64,000 bases of DNA from Rhizobium sp. 007. Lineage in GTDB: Bacteria; Pseudomonadota; Alphaproteobacteria; Rhizobiales; Rhizobiaceae. Shown here piece after piece: positions 8,923 to 17,873 of the stretch. Position 1 is the stretch's first letter. Each line of letters begins with the position of its first letter. The DNA lies in NCBI RefSeq assembly GCF_015353075.1, contig NZ_CP064187.1, forward strand, positions 2,356,001-2,420,000. Reading direction: 5' to 3'. The notes below the pieces were generated by a model. The model made no database searches, was not told the origin of the DNA, and was given only the letters and a program-made list of their open reading frames with translations. Both the position numbers and the translations under genes were made by a program.

Positions 8923-9606
8923 TCAGCCCTGCGCGGCGGGCGCCTTGCCGGATGCGGTGATATTATCAAGCATGATCTGGGCGCGGTTTGCAATGTTGCG
9001 CGGGCTTGCGGCATCGTCGGCGATCGCCTGATACCACTGGCGGGCCTGCGCCATGTTGCCGGCCTTGTATGCGGCAAGGCCCAGCGCTTCGCGGGCCGAG
9101 TGGCGGAAGGCGTTCGCCGGAATGGCCATTTCCTCGACGGCGGCGGAAACCTGCTCGTAAGTGCCGCTTTCGATCAGCAGCCAGCCGGCGCGCATCCTGG
9201 CGGCATCGCGGACGGCTTCCGGAACGGACTGGTCCTTGCCGATCGCTTCGAACGCGGCGATGGCCGCGGCATTGTCGCCCTTCTGCGCCTGAACCGAGGC
9301 CGCACGCATGCGGGCGAGAACCGGATAGGCGCCGTGGCCTTCCTTTTCGAGCGTGGCGAGCGCGGCAAGCGCCTCGTCGCTCTTGTTCTCGTCGGCAAGC
9401 TTCATCGCCGCCAGGAACTGGTCGCCGGTGCCGGACGAGCGGTTGTCGTCCCAGTAGTCAAAGGCAACTTTGCCAGCCGTACCGACCACGATCAGAACGG
9501 CGATGGCGATGACATAGCGGCCGAAACGGCGCCAGGCGCCCTTCATCTGGTCGGAACGAAGTTCCTCGTTGACTTCACGGATGAAGCTGTCGTCGTTGAA
9601 TGCCAT
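8923..9606 (-). CDS. membrane-anchored TPR protein, YfgM-like
   Basis: 227 residues from the ATG at 9606 (CGGAGA ribosome site); an upstream in-frame ATG at 9633 is less likely. A cytosolic N-terminus with basic residues (RRFGRY) is followed by one transmembrane helix at about 31-50 (VIAIAVLIVVGTAG). The periplasmic part is alanine-rich tetratricopeptide-like (DEALAALATLEKEG, ARMRAASVQAQKGDNAAAI). The fold matches the YfgM/Tpr_21 group; in enterobacteria YfgM is associated with the SecYEG translocon and periplasmic chaperones. The gene sits 15 bases before der, mirroring the yfgM-bamB-der neighbourhood but without bamB. Confidence 0.85.
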   Translation of the reverse strand: MAFNDDSFIREVNEELRSDQMKGAWRRFGRYVIAIAVLIVVGTAGKVAFDYWDDNRSSGTGDQFLAAMKLADENKSDEALAALATLEKEGHGAYPVLARMRAASVQAQKGDNAAAIAAFEAIGKDQSVPEAVRDAARMRAGWLLIESGTYEQVSAAVEEMAIPANAFRHSAREALGLAAYKAGNMAQARQWYQAIADDAASPRNIANRAQIMLDNITASGKAPAAQG

Positions 9607-9707
9607 TCTCGTCTCCGGCACGGATAAGCCCATTGCATGCGTTGCCGCATATTGTGGGGCCTTCTACTCCATTTTGCGCCACTTGTAAGGGGGATCGCAA
9701 AGATTCG

Positions 9708-10292
9708 TCACACGGCAAGCGGCGAAACGCCGATCAGCCATTCGTGCACTCTCCAGATCAGCAGCCCCCAGGCAACAACGCCGATGACGGCGGCATAAAG
9801 ATCATACTTGGCTGAAACGAAGGGCCGCAGCGTCAACTCGCCCGCCCGCTCGCGCCGCTTCAGCGAGATGCGGAGAATGACGCCCCAGGCGAGGAAGGCC
9901 GCAAACAGCAGAACGGACGAGGTCTCGCCATTGGCAAGCAGATGCGAAAGCGCCCAGATCTTCACCGAGAGCACCATCGGATGCTTGGTCCGAACCGCGA
10001 TGTGCCCCGCCGGCAGCAGCGAGGCGGCAAGACAGATGAGCGCAATCAGCATCAGCGTCACGGCGATATGCGCCATCCACACCGGCGGCATGTACAGCAT
10101 GCCGGTCACCTGCCGCGCCTGGCCAAAACCGTAGACCAGCAGGATCAGCGAAAGAAGGCTTGCGATCGAATAGGCGATCTTCCAGCCGTTCTCCCCGAGG
10201 CTTGCGATCATCGATTGGCGGAAACCGGGCGCGACCACCCGCACCAGATGGATACCGAGGAAAAGTATGATGCCGACGATAAGCAAGGCCAT
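9708..10292 (-). CDS. NnrU family integral membrane protein
   Basis: A 194-residue multi-spanning membrane protein with five to six hydrophobic helices. It carries the NnrU signatures LFLGIHLVRVVAPGFRQ at the start and, centrally, the HPM segment of RTKHPMVLSVKIWALSHLL. NnrU proteins were first tied to nitrite and nitric oxide reduction and are related to isoprenoid/methyltransferase-type membrane proteins. No denitrification gene is in this window, so the role here is open. It is transcribed toward the TPR protein gene's promoter region and is probably a single-gene unit. Confidence 0.87.
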   Translation of the reverse strand: MALLIVGIILFLGIHLVRVVAPGFRQSMIASLGENGWKIAYSIASLLSLILLVYGFGQARQVTGMLYMPPVWMAHIAVTLMLIALICLAASLLPAGHIAVRTKHPMVLSVKIWALSHLLANGETSSVLLFAAFLAWGVILRISLKRRERAGELTLRPFVSAKYDLYAAVIGVVAWGLLIWRVHEWLIGVSPLAV

Positions 10293-10412
10293 GGCGCGCG
10301 TCTCCTATCCGTTTCCCGAGGCTTAGCCGTAGCCGCAGGAAAATGCCAGCGGCACCGCAGCTTTGCCGCAATTCTGTAACAGGAAAGCCGCAAACAAATT
10401 TTCGCGGTGCCC

Positions 10413-11411
10413 ATGTTTCGTTTCATTTTCCCTGCCTGCCTCGCCTTTTCCTTTGTCACCTCCCTTCCCGCCCAGGCAGCCGACCAGCCGCCGAAGCAGC
10501 TGGTGATCGTGTCCTTCGATGGCGCCCATGACAACGCGCTGTGGCAGAAGAGCCGCGAGATGGCAGCAAGAAATGGCGCGCACTTCACCTATTTTCTCTC
10601 CTGCACGTTCCTGATGAATCAGGTTGCGAAGAACGCCTACCAAGCCCCTCATCAGAAACGCGGAAAGTCCAATGTCGGCTTTGCCCAAAGCGACGACGAA
10701 ATCCGCGAGCGGCTCGGCAACATCTGGCATGCGCATCTCGAAGGCCACGATATTTCGAGCCACGCCTGTGGCCATTTCGACGGCCGCAAATGGAGCGAGG
10801 CCGATTGGTCCGCCGAATACGCGACTTTCAAGGCGACGCTGAAGAACGCCTGGAAAAGCGTCGACCTCAAAGAGCCGCAAGGCTGGCAGGATCTGGTCGA
10901 GCACGGCATCAAGGGTTTTCGAGCACCTTATCTTTCCGCGACGGCGGGCGGCGACATGATCGCTGCGGAGAAGAAGGCGGGCTTTTCCTATGACGCCAGC
11001 CTCGTCACCAAGGGTCCGGCCACGCCCGTCGTCGAAGACGGCATCATCCGCTTCGGCCTGCCGCTGATCCCCGAAGGTCCGAAGGAAAAGCCGGTTATCG
11101 GCATGGATTACAACCTCTTCATCCGCCACTCCAAGGGCGAAGAAGACAAGACTGACAGCAAGGTCTTCGAAGAGCGCGCCTACGTGGCTTTCAAAGAAGC
11201 ATTCGACAGGCAATATGCCGGAGACCGCATTCCCCTCCAGCTCGGGTTCCACTTCGTGGAAATGAACGGCGGCGCCTATTGGCGCGCGCTCGACCGCCTG
11301 GTGAGCGACGTCTGCCGCCGAACGGATGTCGCCTGCGTCAGCTACGCGGAAGCGATCCCGATGATCGAGGCGCGCGGGAAATTGCACGAACAGGAAACTT
11401 CGGGGCTTTGA
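10413..11411 (+). CDS. exported polysaccharide deacetylase-like protein
   Basis: About 332 residues from ATG 10413; a GTG two codons earlier is possible. The signal peptide MFRFIFPACLAFSFVTSL ends near AQAA. The NodB-type fold begins VIVSFDGAHDNALWQ (metal Asp), and the HXXXH-like element is ISSHACGHFDG. Later GFRAPYLSAT carries the catalytic-motif Arg. Family enzymes remove N- or O-acetyl groups from glycans. Predicted periplasmic or secreted. Exact polymer unknown. A RIME-like repeat lies directly downstream. Confidence 0.85.
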   Translation: MFRFIFPACLAFSFVTSLPAQAADQPPKQLVIVSFDGAHDNALWQKSREMAARNGAHFTYFLSCTFLMNQVAKNAYQAPHQKRGKSNVGFAQSDDEIRERLGNIWHAHLEGHDISSHACGHFDGRKWSEADWSAEYATFKATLKNAWKSVDLKEPQGWQDLVEHGIKGFRAPYLSATAGGDMIAAEKKAGFSYDASLVTKGPATPVVEDGIIRFGLPLIPEGPKEKPVIGMDYNLFIRHSKGEEDKTDSKVFEERAYVAFKEAFDRQYAGDRIPLQLGFHFVEMNGGAYWRALDRLVSDVCRRTDVACVSYAEAIPMIEARGKLHEQETSGL

Positions 11412-11454
11412 GCGACGCCTCTGCGCGCCCTTTGAAACTCCTGCCGGCCGCGCC

Positions 11455-11625
11455 CTCGACCGACCTTCGGGCACCTTCTCCCCGCTGGGGAGAAGAGCAA
11501 AGCGGCGCGCCACTCTTATTGCTGCGCCCAGCATTCATCAGCGACACCGCCACCCCCCATCTTTCGAGTGACGCAAACGTCACCACGAGTGCCGGGGCAG
11601 GCGGATGAGGGGTTGCCGCAAACGG
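11455..11625. repeat. rhizobial intergenic mosaic (RIME-like) element
   Basis: The spacer between the deacetylase and bacA contains CACCTTCTCCCCGCTGGGGA and its continuing inverted arm (about 11480-11502), giving the CTTCTCCCC/GGGGAGAAG hairpin. About 100 bases later comes GGCAGGCGGATGAGGGG, the reverse complement of the usual left end of such elements. The arrangement matches the large inverted-repeat elements spread through Rhizobium genomes. Boundaries are approximate. Confidence 0.6.
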
Positions 11626-11657
11626 GACGCTCCCTCCAGCTTAGCGCGACCCAAGTC

Positions 11658-12923
11658 TTAGCCGTCCGATTGGACGACGCCCTCACGCTCCAGATAGCGC
11701 TGATCGATCTCCGGCAACGGCTCGTCGTCGATCGCCGCCTCGAAGGCCTTGAGACGCTTGTGGATCGACAGAAGCTCGATGATCGTCGTCCAGGAATTGA
11801 CGAGATACTGGAAGGAGTTGCTGACCTGGCCGAAGGCCGTCAGGATCTGCTGATAGATACCATAGGTGATCTTTCCCGCCACGATCGTCGGCACCAGCAT
11901 GAAGGTCACGAACAGCGCGTCGGCCTGCAGATAGAAGTAGCGGGCAACGTTGAAATAGAGATAGTGGAAATACATCCGGAAATAGTTGCGGCGGACGTTC
12001 GCAAACAGCTCGTTGACCGTCGGCGGCTGGGCCCGGTCGGCATAATCTTCGCCGTAAACCAGTTCCTTGCGGTAAGCAGCTTCCACGCGCTGGTTGCGGA
12101 AGTTCAATCCCGGCAGCTTGATACCGGCGACGGCGAGAAGCACCGTTCCGAACGCGGACCAGAAGAGTGCCAGCCAGAACAGCGTATGCCCAATTTCACC
12201 GACGATCGGCAGTTCGGAGACGTAACTTGAAAGGGCAAACAGGATCGGCAGGAAGACGATGAGCGTCATCACCGAATTGATCAAGTTGATGCCAAGGCCT
12301 TCAAGAATGCTCGAGAAACGCATCGTATCTTCCTGAACGCGCTGCGCAGCACCCTCGATATGGCGAAGCTTCTCCCACTTGGACATGTAGAAATCATTCA
12401 TGGCCGTTCGCCAGCGAAACACATAATGGCTGGTGAAGAAGTCGGTGATGATTGAAACGAACATGCTGAGAAACGCGATCTGCGCAAAGATCAGCATAAG
12501 GCTATAGAAGTCCCAGACGGTGACAGGGGCCGTTTTCGCTAGCGCATTCTGCAACGTATCACCAAACGGACGGCGCCAGTTGTTGATGGCAACGGAAATC
12601 TGAACCCCGAAATATGTCGCCATGATAATGAGCGCAGAACCCCAAACGGACCAGATCCTCCAAGGATGGTCTTTCGCTCGCAGGTGCCAAAAACCGCAGA
12701 AGAGACCAACGCATATCAGGAAGAAAGCATAAAAAAACAGATTGTCGGGCAAGAGGAAAAAGTCGAGTCCGATTGGGGGCGCCTGCCCCTCGGGAAGCGG
12801 CCCGAAACCAAGAGAAAGTCCCGTCGATTCTCCGACGCCATACCAGATGGCGATACAGATAAGTGCCCAGATGGCTACTGACGGGAAGAAGAGTTTCGGC
12901 TGCGGGAAGAAGGAATGGAACAC
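11658..12923 (-). CDS. bacA: peptide antibiotic transporter BacA/SbmA
   Basis: A 421-residue inner-membrane protein, the same size as Sinorhizobium BacA. The N-terminus [15 protein letters not shown] (GTG start) and the motifs [40 protein letters not shown] and [14 protein letters not shown] are characteristic. It imports proline-rich and cysteine-rich peptides using the proton gradient and affects very-long-chain fatty acid modification of lipid A. In legume symbionts it protects bacteroids against plant NCR peptides. About eight membrane helices are visible. The upstream MFS gene points the same way, 120 bases away. Confidence 0.96.
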   Translation of the reverse strand: MFHSFFPQPKLFFPSVAIWALICIAIWYGVGESTGLSLGFGPLPEGQAPPIGLDFFLLPDNLFFYAFFLICVGLFCGFWHLRAKDHPWRIWSVWGSALIIMATYFGVQISVAINNWRRPFGDTLQNALAKTAPVTVWDFYSLMLIFAQIAFLSMFVSIITDFFTSHYVFRWRTAMNDFYMSKWEKLRHIEGAAQRVQEDTMRFSSILEGLGINLINSVMTLIVFLPILFALSSYVSELPIVGEIGHTLFWLALFWSAFGTVLLAVAGIKLPGLNFRNQRVEAAYRKELVYGEDYADRAQPPTVNELFANVRRNYFRMYFHYLYFNVARYFYLQADALFVTFMLVPTIVAGKITYGIYQQILTAFGQVSNSFQYLVNSWTTIIELLSIHKRLKAFEAAIDDEPLPEIDQRYLEREGVVQSDG

Positions 12924-13043
12924 GAGCAGTCGCTTTCCTGAACTGGAATCTTGGGAGTATCAGCTAACTGATTGTGCCGGAAACTATGGCAGTTCGAAGA
13001 AGGCAGCAATGGGTTCGGCCCATTGTTACGCATTTGTAACGGC

Positions 13044-14225
13044 TTATCCCAATCTCTTGATGACGGGCAGTACGAGGGCGGCGCACAGGATGAGGGCTGC
13101 GGTAGCGATAAAAGTTGGCATGGTGAAGCTGCCGGTCTGCTCGGCAATCCAGCCGGCAACTATGGGGCCGATGATCTGGCCGAGACCGAAGGCGGCGGTC
13201 ATTGTCGCGAAGATTCGGCGCGCGCTTTCCGGAGCCAGCTTGCGGCCGATCTGCAGCCCGTAGGCGGTGATGGCGAGGAAGGTGGCGCCGAAGAGAGCGC
13301 CGCCGATCAGCGGCGCCATCGAATGCGGCAAAAGCACGGTCGCGAGAACCCCGACCGCCTCCATCAGCAGGGCGGCGACATAGACCCAGCCGAGGCCAAG
13401 CAGATATACCAGCGGCCGCCATGCAAAAAGCGCAACGGCTGCCGTGAGCCCAGCGATGAACCAGCAGAGGAATTCGACCGTCTGCCCCGCCGCGTCCATG
13501 CGCGCGATTGTGACAAGGAAGGTCGCGGTGATCACGTAGCCGAAACCGAAGATGCCATAGGAAAGCGTGAGCAGGGCCACCGGCGGTTTCCAGACGATCG
13601 GCGGCTCCACGCCGGCATTGCCTGAGCGTATCGGCGCAGATGGCAGCAAAAGCCAGACGGCGGCGAAGCTGATTGCCGAAAAGATCGCACCGCCGATCCA
13701 GTCGGCTCGCCAGCCGGAGGCGCCGGCAAAGATGAGACCGATCAGCATCACCATGACCGAAGAGAGCGCAATGCCAGCCCCCGGGCCGCCGAAATGCGCC
13801 GCCTGAACGTGATCGTTGCCCGCCGCAGCGCCATGGCTCAAGACGATCGACGAGGTGAAGATCATCGCAAATGCGCTTGCCAATCCGGCCAGAAAACGGA
13901 TGGTAGCGAAGACCGGAACGGAATTCGTGGCGGCCATGGCGGCAAGCAGCAGCGCGTTCGCCAGAAGCGCCGAGAGCGCGACCTTGCGTTCGCGGCCAGC
14001 GGCCCAGCTGTAAGTGGCAAGCACGGCGCCCGCGAGATAGCCTGCGAAATTGGCCGAAGCGATGAAGCCTGCATCGGCCGCCGAAAGCGGCACGCCGCTC
14101 ATCATGCCGGGCAGGATCGGCGTATAGGAAAACCGCCCGAAACCCATGGCCGCCGACATCGCGATCATGCCGGCAAGCGCCGTCCGGAAGAGGTTCACTG
14201 GTTCGGTATCGCTGCGTACCAACAT
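13044..14225 (-). CDS. YbfB/YjiJ-family MFS transporter
   Basis: About 393 residues from the ATG at 14225; the frame is open to 14321, but the start of MFS homology is MLVRSDTEPVNLFRTALAG. Twelve hydrophobic segments and the signature GFGRFSYTPILPGMM are typical of the YbfB/YjiJ subgroup. The substrate of the family is not established. Upstream and divergent at 14383 is a PadR-type regulator with repeated TTACGATATA motifs in the spacer. That makes control by this PadR protein likely, since PadR members often regulate a neighbouring efflux gene. Confidence 0.85.
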   Translation of the reverse strand: MLVRSDTEPVNLFRTALAGMIAMSAAMGFGRFSYTPILPGMMSGVPLSAADAGFIASANFAGYLAGAVLATYSWAAGRERKVALSALLANALLLAAMAATNSVPVFATIRFLAGLASAFAMIFTSSIVLSHGAAAGNDHVQAAHFGGPGAGIALSSVMVMLIGLIFAGASGWRADWIGGAIFSAISFAAVWLLLPSAPIRSGNAGVEPPIVWKPPVALLTLSYGIFGFGYVITATFLVTIARMDAAGQTVEFLCWFIAGLTAAVALFAWRPLVYLLGLGWVYVAALLMEAVGVLATVLLPHSMAPLIGGALFGATFLAITAYGLQIGRKLAPESARRIFATMTAAFGLGQIIGPIVAGWIAEQTGSFTMPTFIATAALILCAALVLPVIKRLG

Positions 14226-14319
14226 GCTTGGCTTTATCGCGCTGCACAACGGCCGGGACAAACGAGAAAATCTGATCGATCGATCAATTCCACAAATCCT
14301 CGGCGCCTCTTGAAACGAC

Positions 14320-14348
14320 ATATCTTACGATATATGTTTTACGATATA
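14320..14348. promoter_or_regulatory. candidate PadR operator in divergent promoter
   Basis: ATATC-TTAC-GATAT (14320-14333) is an inverted repeat, and TTACGATATA occurs twice (14325-14334 and 14339-14348), 14 bases apart. The sites lie between the MFS and padR-like genes, 35 bases before the padR start. A location overlapping the promoter suggests autorepression and control of the transporter. Confidence 0.5.
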
Positions 14349-14382
14349 GTGAACGATACATCGAGTGACAAAGGAACGAACC

Positions 14383-14973
14383 ATGAGAGGTTTCAGAGGT
14401 AGCGGCATGTTCGGTGAAGCGATGCGGATGGGAATGGGCCGCAAGTTTTCGGCTGGTGATCTTCAACTGGTGCTGCTGGCGCTGCTCGACGAGCGGCCAC
14501 GTCATGGCTACGAGCTGATCAAGACCCTGGAGGAGCGCTCGGGCGGATTCTACGTTCCAAGCCCGGGCGTCATCTATCCGGCGCTGACCTATCTCGAAGA
14601 GACGGAACTGGCGGAAGTCCAGATCGAAGGCACCAAGAAGCTCTACAAGATCACCGAACGCGGCAGGCAAAAGGTCGAGGAGAATCGCGCCATGATCCAG
14701 CACACGCTGAACAAGCTCGAGCGCATCGGCGAGAAGATGGCTTTCGTCAACCGCATGTTCGATCCGGACCACCACGGCCGCCACCGCGACGCCGAGGACG
14801 AGGAGGATTTGATGCGCGACAACGGCGACATTCGCGCCGCCCGCACACTGCTGCGTGCCGCACTCAGGATGCGTTACCCGTGGTCGAATGCCGAAGCCGC
14901 CCGCATCGCCGGCATCCTGGAACGCGCCGCCACGGAAATTCTGCAGGGTGGCAAGCCGGAGACGAAGCGGTAA
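14383..14973 (+). CDS. PadR-family transcriptional regulator
   Basis: 196 residues from the ATG at 14383 behind AAGGAAC. The glycine/methionine-rich leader (MRGFRGSGMFGEAMRMGMG) is followed by the PadR winged helix: DLQLVLLALLDERPRHGYELIKTLEE, then PSPGVIYPALTYLEETEL, then KLYKITERGRQ. A C-terminal helical part (about 100-190) should dimerise. PadR proteins repress transport or detoxification genes and respond to small hydrophobic compounds. The His/Asp-rich segment PDHHGRHRDAEDEED is unusual and might bind metal. It is divergent from the MFS gene. Confidence 0.9.
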   Translation: MRGFRGSGMFGEAMRMGMGRKFSAGDLQLVLLALLDERPRHGYELIKTLEERSGGFYVPSPGVIYPALTYLEETELAEVQIEGTKKLYKITERGRQKVEENRAMIQHTLNKLERIGEKMAFVNRMFDPDHHGRHRDAEDEEDLMRDNGDIRAARTLLRAALRMRYPWSNAEAARIAGILERAATEILQGGKPETKR

Positions 14974-14985
14974 GGCAGGCTTCCT

Positions 14986-15005
14986 CTCCCACAGGCGAGA
15001 GGATA
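14986..15005. terminator. hairpin between convergent genes
   Basis: CCTCTC and GAGAGG flank an 8-base loop in the space between the padR-like gene and the convergent map gene. There is no T-tract. It may be a repeat remnant or a weak bidirectional 3' hairpin. Confidence 0.3.
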
Positions 15006-15082
15006 CGAAATCTTGTGCTTGGCCACCGGCCAAGGTTTAGAGCTCGTTGGTTAGGGTGACACTACCTCGCGAGAAATCGCCG

Positions 15083-15841
15083 CTAAACCCCGCCATCCGG
15101 CAGCGTCAAAATCAGCGGCCCGTTCCGGGTCGCCACCACCGTGTGCTCGAACTGCACGGTTGGGGCCTGCGGGTCGGCGTAGAGCGTCCAGGCATCGTCG
15201 CCGCCTTCGGCCCATGTCGCGCCGAGCGACAGGAAAGGCTCGACGGTAAAAACGAGGCCTTCGGTCATCATCCGCTTTTCGGAAGGATCGGGCCAGGTGG
15301 AAAGCTCGGCCGGCTCCTCGTGCAACGAGCGGCCGACACCGTGGCTCGCGAGGTTGGCGACCAGTGTATAGCGGTTCTTTGCCGCAAAGGCGCCGACGGC
15401 CTTGCCGATCTTCGCCAGCGGCTCGCCGGCCTTCACCTGATTGAGGCCGACCCAGAGCGCCCGCTTGCCGTCGCGGCAGAGCCTCTCGATCTTCGGCTTG
15501 ACCGGCGGCACGGTGAAGGAGGCGCCGGTATCGGCGAAGAAACCGTCCTTTTCGGCCGAGACGTCGATATTGATGAGATCGCCCGGGCGGACCATGCGCG
15601 ATCCCGGAATGCCATGGGCGATTTCCTCGTTGACGCTGATGCAGGTCGCACCCGGAAACTGATAGCAGAATTCCGGCGCCGAACGCGCGCCCGCATCTTC
15701 CAGCACCTTGCGGCCGATCTGGTCGAGTTCCAGCGTCGTCATGCCGGGCTCGACTGCTGCCGCCATCACCTGAATGGCATTGGCGCAGATGCGGCCGATC
15801 TCCTTGAGCTTTACCAGTTCGTCGTCGTTTTCGATTACCAT
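15083..15841 (-). CDS. map: type I methionine aminopeptidase
   Basis: A 252-residue enzyme, the length of bacterial MetAP-I. Metal ligands of the pita-bread fold are visible: Asp in LINIDVSAEKDG, Asp in FFADTGASF, His in LASHGVGRSLHEEP, Glu in VFTVEPFL and Glu in VQFEHTVV. The substrate-pocket Cys region EFCYQFPGATCISVNEEIAHG is typical. It removes the initiator Met from nascent proteins. Many rhizobia have more than one copy; whether this is the essential copy is unknown. The start is ATG at 15841. Confidence 0.95.
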   Translation of the reverse strand: MVIENDDELVKLKEIGRICANAIQVMAAAVEPGMTTLELDQIGRKVLEDAGARSAPEFCYQFPGATCISVNEEIAHGIPGSRMVRPGDLINIDVSAEKDGFFADTGASFTVPPVKPKIERLCRDGKRALWVGLNQVKAGEPLAKIGKAVGAFAAKNRYTLVANLASHGVGRSLHEEPAELSTWPDPSEKRMMTEGLVFTVEPFLSLGATWAEGGDDAWTLYADPQAPTVQFEHTVVATRNGPLILTLPDGGV

Positions 15842-15882
15842 CGCTTTTCCCGGCCGGCCGCAAGGCGCAGGCCATTGCGGGT

Positions 15883-16971
15883 TCAGGCCGTGGCTTTCGC
15901 CCCTTCGCCCTTATCAGTCAATGCCTTTCTGACAAGCGGGGCCACTTTCGTGCCGTAGAGCTCGATGCCCCGCATCACCTGATCATGCGGCATGAGGCCG
16001 ATGGCCATCTGCAGCAGGAAGCGATCGTTCCTAAAGATCTTGTGATGTGCGACGATCTTTTCGGCCACGACCTCCGGGTCTCCGACGAAGAGCGCGCCGG
16101 AAGGGCCGCGCGACATATCGAAATGCGCCCGGCTCGTCGGTCCCCAGCCTCGCTCGCGGCCGATGCGGTTCATGACCTCCGCCTGCGGGCCGTAGAATTG
16201 ATCGGCGGCCGCATCCGTCGTGTCGGCGATGAAACCGTGGACGTTGATGCTGGTCTTCAGCTTCGCCTGGTCCTGCCCTGCCCGGCGCGCAGCCTCGCGA
16301 TAGAGATCGAAGAGCGGCGCAAAGCGGCGCGGCTCGCCGCCGATGATCGCAAGCGCCACCGGCAAGCCGAGCGCACCGGCGCGCGCCACCGATTGCGGCG
16401 TGCCGCCAACAGCGATCCAGAGTGGCAACGGGTCCTGCAGCGGGCGCGGATAGACACCGCGGCCGTTGACCGGCGCCCGCAGCTCGCCCTGCCATTTGAC
16501 GGTCTCGCTTTCGCGGAGCGTCATCAGCAGATCAAGCTTCTCTTCAAAAAGCTGGTCGTAGTCTTCGAGGTTGTAGCCGAAGAGTGGAAAGGATTCGATG
16601 AACGAGCCGCGCCCTGCCATGATCTCGGCACGACCGTTGGAAATCAGATCAAGCGTCGCAAACTGCTGGAACACGCGAACCGGATCGTCCGATGAGAGCA
16701 CGGTCACGGCGCTGGTCAGCCGGATATTCTTCGTCTTGACCGCAGCCGCGGCAAGCGCAACGGCGGGCGCGGAGACGGCATAGTCGGGCCGATGATGTTC
16801 GCCGAGCCCGAAGACGTCGAGCCCCACCTGATCGGCAAGCTCGATCTCCTCGATCAGATGCTTGAGCCGATCGGCTCCCTCCGCACCCTTGCTGCGCTCA
16901 GGGTTCGGATTGACGTCGGCAAAGGTATAAAGGCCCAATTCCATAATCGGCATCCCGTTGAATGTGCCCAT
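15883..16971 (-). CDS. LLM-class flavin-dependent oxidoreductase
   Basis: About 362 residues if the start is ATG 16971; MELGLYTF at 16944 is an equally good start, and the open frame up to 17277 is not conserved. A luciferase-like TIM barrel is shown by [53 protein letters not shown] and [15 protein letters not shown]. The family uses reduced flavin from a partner reductase to oxygenate or dehydrogenate small molecules. No flavin reductase is adjacent. The C-terminal [14 protein letters not shown] is standard. Substrate unknown. Confidence 0.88.
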   Translation of the reverse strand: MGTFNGMPIMELGLYTFADVNPNPERSKGAEGADRLKHLIEEIELADQVGLDVFGLGEHHRPDYAVSAPAVALAAAAVKTKNIRLTSAVTVLSSDDPVRVFQQFATLDLISNGRAEIMAGRGSFIESFPLFGYNLEDYDQLFEEKLDLLMTLRESETVKWQGELRAPVNGRGVYPRPLQDPLPLWIAVGGTPQSVARAGALGLPVALAIIGGEPRRFAPLFDLYREAARRAGQDQAKLKTSINVHGFIADTTDAAADQFYGPQAEVMNRIGRERGWGPTSRAHFDMSRGPSGALFVGDPEVVAEKIVAHHKIFRNDRFLLQMAIGLMPHDQVMRGIELYGTKVAPLVRKALTDKGEGAKATA

Positions 16972-17302
16972 GGAGATAAGAAGACAAGCAGCGGAGGGCA
17001 ACCGGAAATTCTGGAACGGACCGTTCGATGGAGTTGATGGGTCATTGCCCGGTACTTGAATGGGAAGCTGCAAGTCCGCTGGCAGGCTGCAGAGTTTCTC
17101 GGCTTGCGGACGCAAGCGGGCTGGATTCCTGTGCTCGCCAAGGAACAGCCACAGCAAGCCAGCGGGCGAAAAACTCGCATTTCTACTGTAAAATGAACCA
17201 CTTCGCAGCTTCAACGGAATCAATTTCCGAACAGCTTTACAATGATAATGACCGGTCAGGAGAGCGGCGTTCAGCACCGATCTCCTGCTCCATTGCGGAA
17301 AG

Positions 17303-17770
17303 TCAGATGCGGGCCAGAAGCTCGGCGAGCTGATCGGCAGCCTTGCCCCAGCCTTCGTGGAAGCCCATCTTTTCGTGCTCTTCCTTGTCTTCGGCCCGCC
17401 AATGCAGTGCCTTGGCGGTGTACTTGGTCCGGCCGTTGCCGAGGTCTTCGAGAAGCACCACGGCGGTCATGAAGGGTTTTTCGGATGGAACCCAGGCGCT
17501 GGTATAGGCGTCAGTCAGGACGATCTTCTCGTTTTCGACGACTTCCAGATAGACGCCGTGGTTTGGAAATTCCTGGCCTTCCGGGCTGCGCATGACGACA
17601 AGGCTCGAACCGCCCGGGCGAACGTCGCTTTCGACCTTGGACACGGTCCAGGGGCGCGGGACGAACCATTCCTTCATAAGTTCCGGATCGGTCCAGGCCT
17701 TGAATATCTTTTCGCGCGGGGCATCGAATTCGCGGACGAGAACGAGTTCATGTTTTGCATCGGCAATCAT
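17303..17770 (-). CDS. SRPBCC (AHSA1-like) domain protein
   Basis: A 155-residue START/Bet v1-like protein of the AHSA1 group: [28 protein letters not shown], then [18 protein letters not shown], then [16 protein letters not shown] at the end. Such proteins bind hydrophobic ligands. They often sit beside ECF-type sigma factors and YCII proteins in proteobacteria, and an ECF42-like sigma gene starts the run just upstream here. The gap to the sigma gene is about 100 bases, same strand, so co-transcription is possible. No catalytic motif is visible. Confidence 0.85.
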   Translation of the reverse strand: MIADAKHELVLVREFDAPREKIFKAWTDPELMKEWFVPRPWTVSKVESDVRPGGSSLVVMRSPEGQEFPNHGVYLEVVENEKIVLTDAYTSAWVPSEKPFMTAVVLLEDLGNGRTKYTAKALHWRAEDKEEHEKMGFHEGWGKAADQLAELLARI

Positions 17771-17873
17771 TTCAGCATTCCTCCTGTTGAGCGAAACCTG
17801 TTTTCCATCAGGTTGTTACAAAGACGTGTCGCCATTTGCCGTTCCGACATCGCCCACGATTATTTCTTGAAGT

